DNA from: Spirochaetaceae bacterium UBA6089
Lineage (GTDB): Bacteria; Spirochaetota; Spirochaetia; Treponematales; Rectinemataceae
Direction of reading: 5' to 3'
Assembly (NCBI GenBank): GCA_002435985.1
Contig: DIXD01000024.1
Span: forward strand, 1-64,000
Length of the DNA stretch: 64,000 bases
Numbering within the stretch: position 1 is the stretch's first letter; each line of letters starts with the position of its first letter. Below, one piece after another: positions 61,578-64,000 of this stretch. The notes beneath the pieces are model-generated. The model searched no databases. It was not told the origin of the DNA and saw only the letters and a list, made by a program, of their open reading frames with translations. The position numbers and the translations under genes are program-made.

Positions 61578-64000
61578 TTATTTGGCAAGCGGCTGATAGG
61601 TCTTGTTCGGGTCCCATACCCCCTCGCGAAGTTCTTTCTTGATGCTTGGAATCTTGAGCACTTGGCCGGGGAATATCAGGTGGGGGTTCGACGGATCTTT
61701 GAAGGTGGCCTTATTCGCCTCATACAAGACCGGCCACTTATACGGGTTGTTGTACACGAACGGATACTCAGCGATCCTCCACAGGCAGTCCCTGCGCTCG
61801 GGAATAAGGCGCACTACATAACTCGCGGGCAATGGGGCAAACTCATCGATCTGCATCAGTGTCCAGTAGGACTGCGCCGCAAGATCCTTTGCGCGGGTAT
61901 AGTCGAGTGCGTTGAAAGCGGTCTTGGCATCGGCGAGCGCCTCTCCTCCCTTCTTGAAGAGCTCGGGGTAGTTGTTGGCGGCATTTTTGGAGGCTACCCA
62001 GTCATACCTGCTCTGAGCATCTGCAATGGCCGTCTGTGCATATTTCATGTTCTGGGCAATTTCTGCCTCTGCTGCCTTTTTGGCCTTTTCTTTTTCGGCG
62101 GCCTCTTTTTCGGCTCTCTCGCTGGCGACCCTGGCCTCGAAGTCGGAAGAGAGGGTCGAAAGGACCTCGTTGGCGAGCATTGTGGCCGGCGCGTACTTCT
62201 CGATGCCGTAGGCTTTTTCAGCGGCGGTCATCGAGGCTGCGGCAGCCTGATATTCCTTAGGATAGTCGGCCTTGATATTGGCCTGGTCTGCCCACGCCAT
62301 GCGGTCGCGCGCCTTCGGCAGCACCTCATCCGCCACCGCCTTGTCCTTGGCAAGTTGGGCAGCAGCATCTCTTTCCTCATTCACCTGTGCCATGAAGTCG
62401 TCGGAGAGAATGCGGAGCACGTCGTTCGAGAGCGCTAAAGAAGCATCATACTCTTGCTGACTGTACGCCAGGTCGGCGGCCTGCATCGAGGTGCTCGCAT
62501 CGCGATATTCGTCGGGGTAGTCCGAGGCGAGGCCAACTTGCTCTGCCCATGCCATGCGGGAATGAGCCTGTCCGAGCAGATTCGCGGCATTGCTTGCCTT
62601 TTCAATTTCAGCACGCTCTTTGGCGGCTCTCTCGCTGGCGACCTTGGCCTCGAAGTCGGGAGAGAGGGTCGAAAGGACCTCGTTGGCGAGCATTGCGGCC
62701 GGTGCGTACTTCTCGATGCCGTAGGCTTTTTCAGCGGCGGTCATCGAGGCTGCGGCAGCCTGATATTCCTTAGGATAGTCGGCCTTGATGTTGGCCTGGT
62801 CTGCCCACGCCATGCGGTCACGCGCCTTCGGCAGCACCTCATCCGCCACCGCCTTGTCCTTGGCAAGTTGTTCCTTTGCGGCGCGGTCCGAGGCTACCTG
62901 AACCTGGAAATCGTTGGAGAAGATGGCAGAAACTTGTTCGGCCTTCTCTTTCGAGAGCAGATAATCTTCGTTGCCATAGGCGACATAGGCGCCCACCATT
63001 GCGACGCTCGCTTCTTTATATTGATCCGGGTAATCGGTGCGGACCTGTTGCTCGTTGGCCCAGGCCATTCTCGTCTCCGCATCGGCGAGCGCCGCGTCGG
63101 CGAGACCCTTGTTCAAGGCCTTCTGGCGGGCCTCCTCTTCAGCCTGGGCAGCCTTTGCCTTTGCGGCTTCTCTGGCGGCCAAGACTTGCTGCTGGAACTG
63201 GTCTGAGAGCGTAGTGGATACTTCTTCGGCAAGGGTCTTTGCAGGCACATATTTCTCGATGGCGTATGCCTTTTCTGCAGCGACCATGGCACTAGTTGCA
63301 TTGGTGTATTCTTTCGGATAGTCCGACTTGAGATTCACCCCGTCGGCCCATGCCATGCGCGCTTTCGCATCGGCGATCGCCGCGTCGGCGGCGGCCTTAT
63401 CTTTTTCGAGCTGCTCGAGGCGGGCTTTTTCTCTTATCTGGGTCTCTTCTTTCACAAAGTTGTCGGAGAGCCCGATGTAGTTGAACACTTCATTGGCTTC
63501 GAAACGTGCATCGCTGTAAAGCATGTCTTCTTTGAGGGTATTAGCCTTGTCGAAGTGTTCGGCGGCTGCGGTGAGATAGATGTTCTCTTCCAGTCCGAGT
63601 TCGGAAGCCCTGTCCTTCGCCTCCGTCAAGCTGGTTTCGGCCTGTGCGATGGCATCGGCTGCATCCTGTGCTTTGACGTCGGTCACATCGAGGGCTGCCT
63701 CAAATGCGCTCGTCGCATCCGAATACAAGGAATAAGCGCTCTTATAGTTGCCTTCATCCATGTTTTTCTCGGCCTCCGCCAGGATATCCACTGCCTGCTG
63801 GTACTCGTCGGGGGCATTAACGTCAGCTTTCTTTTTGAGGGCTTCCTCTTGGGCTGCCGCGGCATTGTCTTTACCCTCGAGCGCCTTGATCTCGGAACCC
63901 TTGCTCTGCACGAAGGAGTAGTAATCCTTGGCTTCCTCGAAAACGGCCGTCGAGGCCTTTATGTCTTCCAGCGTGCCCTTTTGCCACAGGTCCTGAGCCT
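61578..64000 (-). CDS. Large repeat protein with C-terminal LysM domain (5' end outside window)
   Basis: More than 800 residues are visible and the frame is still open at the right edge; a GTG at 63911 is internal. The first visible part is Ala/Glu/Lys-rich and helical with TPR-like pairs. Then come about six repeats of some 85 residues with the pattern A-x3-RMAWA, a DYP-x-EY motif, AMxAAEKAY, and LS-x-DF at the end, separated by charged coiled-coil linkers. The C terminus has one LysM-like domain (RDCLWRIAEYPFVYNNPYKWPVLYEAN, then FPGQVLKIP). Such proteins are probably exported and bind peptidoglycan, but the signal peptide would be outside. Repeats three and five are almost identical in DNA. 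Confidence 0.85.
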   Translation of the reverse strand, partial: AQDLWQKGTLEDIKASTAVFEEAKDYYSFVQSKGSEIKALEGKDNAAAAQEEALKKKADVNAPDEYQQAVDILAEAEKNMDEGNYKSAYSLYSDATSAFEAALDVTDVKAQDAADAIAQAETSLTEAKDRASELGLEENIYLTAAAEHFDKANTLKEDMLYSDARFEANEVFNYIGLSDNFVKEETQIREKARLEQLEKDKAAADAAIADAKARMAWADGVNLKSDYPKEYTNATSAMVAAEKAYAIEKYVPAKTLAEEVSTTLSDQFQQQVLAAREAAKAKAAQAEEEARQKALNKGLADAALADAETRMAWANEQQVRTDYPDQYKEASVAMVGAYVAYGNEDYLLSKEKAEQVSAIFSNDFQVQVASDRAAKEQLAKDKAVADEVLPKARDRMAWADQANIKADYPKEYQAAAASMTAAEKAYGIEKYAPAAMLANEVLSTLSPDFEAKVASERAAKERAEIEKASNAANLLGQAHSRMAWAEQVGLASDYPDEYRDASTSMQAADLAYSQQEYDASLALSNDVLRILSDDFMAQVNEERDAAAQLAKDKAVADEVLPKARDRMAWADQANIKADYPKEYQAAAASMTAAEKAYGIEKYAPATMLANEVLSTLSSDFEARVASERAEKEAAEKEKAKKAAEAEIAQNMKYAQTAIADAQSRYDWVASKNAANNYPELFKKGGEALADAKTAFNALDYTRAKDLAAQSYWTLMQIDEFAPLPASYVVRLIPERRDCLWRIAEYPFVYNNPYKWPVLYEANKATFKDPSNPHLIFPGQVLKIPSIKKELREGVWDPNKTYQPLAK
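62111..62357 (-). repeat. 247-bp duplicated segment, copy A
   Basis: Nearly identical to 62624-62870, 513 bases (171 codons, two protein repeats) away in the LysM protein gene. Only scattered single-base differences are seen. The duplication keeps the frame. Confidence 0.85.
62624..62870 (-). repeat. 247-bp duplicated segment, copy B
   Basis: Partner of 62111-62357. Both copies cover the end of one linker, the whole conserved repeat core and the start of the next linker, which suggests a recent two-unit duplication or gene conversion. Confidence 0.85.

Overview
The window looks like a chromosome segment of a free-living or commensal spirochaete, of the Treponema/Spirochaeta type. I infer this from gene content and not from any database match. 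It carries a bacterial V-type ATPase operon in place of an F-type one, a TRAP-fed hexuronate pathway, a Ugp-type glycerol-3-phosphate importer, oxygen-sensor-like ODP domains in a signalling protein, LysM proteins and a PTS enzyme I with no sugar permeases nearby. Base composition is moderately GC-rich and genes are tightly packed with many ATGA overlaps. I saw no rRNA, tRNA, CRISPR array, phage or intact insertion sequence.

Layout. 1-6515: V-ATPase operon (I partial, K, F, E, A, B, D) followed directly by a UspA-like gene. 6623-8323: acyl-CoA synthetase. 8430-11091 (minus): a lipoprotein, then a cluster read as small unknown protein, ArsA/Get3-type ATPase, membrane-anchored unknown and MIP18/DUF59 protein. 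11321-13015 (minus): cstA. 13188-21231 (plus): three overlapping genes, namely a degenerate ODP/GGDEF/response-regulator hybrid, a HEAT-repeat plus family-2 glycosyltransferase, and a membrane-tethered glycosidase-like protein. This is the best candidate for an undescribed system in the window. 21262-23239: M29 aminopeptidase, ferredoxin, Hsp20. 23240-23683: a gene-poor, AT-rich stretch ending in a perfect 16-bp inverted repeat. 23684-29406 (minus): ubiD, ubiA, ubiX, a substrate-binding protein and a fused ABC ATPase-permease.

29554-37959 (plus): a LolCDE-like ABC ATPase with two FtsX-type permeases, a LolA-like carrier, an outer-membrane-type protein and a two-component system. 38111-49071: the hexuronate locus. 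A divergent LarA-family gene faces uxaE, a YesM/YesN-type two-component pair, TRAP dctP-dctQ-dctM, an SDR reductase and uxaC. Together these would import glucuronate or galacturonate, isomerise it to fructuronate or tagaturonate, interconvert those keto acids, and reduce one to mannonate. 49180-53494 (minus): glpQ-like phosphodiesterase, ugpB, ugpA, ugpE, which would release and import glycerol-3-phosphate; no ATPase gene accompanies them.

53664-64000: Nudix hydrolase, DUF362/ferredoxin protein (convergent and overlapping), LysM-M23 peptidase, ptsI, der, a MerR-type regulator, M18 aminopeptidase, a 15-bp tandem repeat array, and the 3' part of a large repeat-LysM protein that runs off the right edge. 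The left edge cuts atpI and the right edge cuts the LysM protein.
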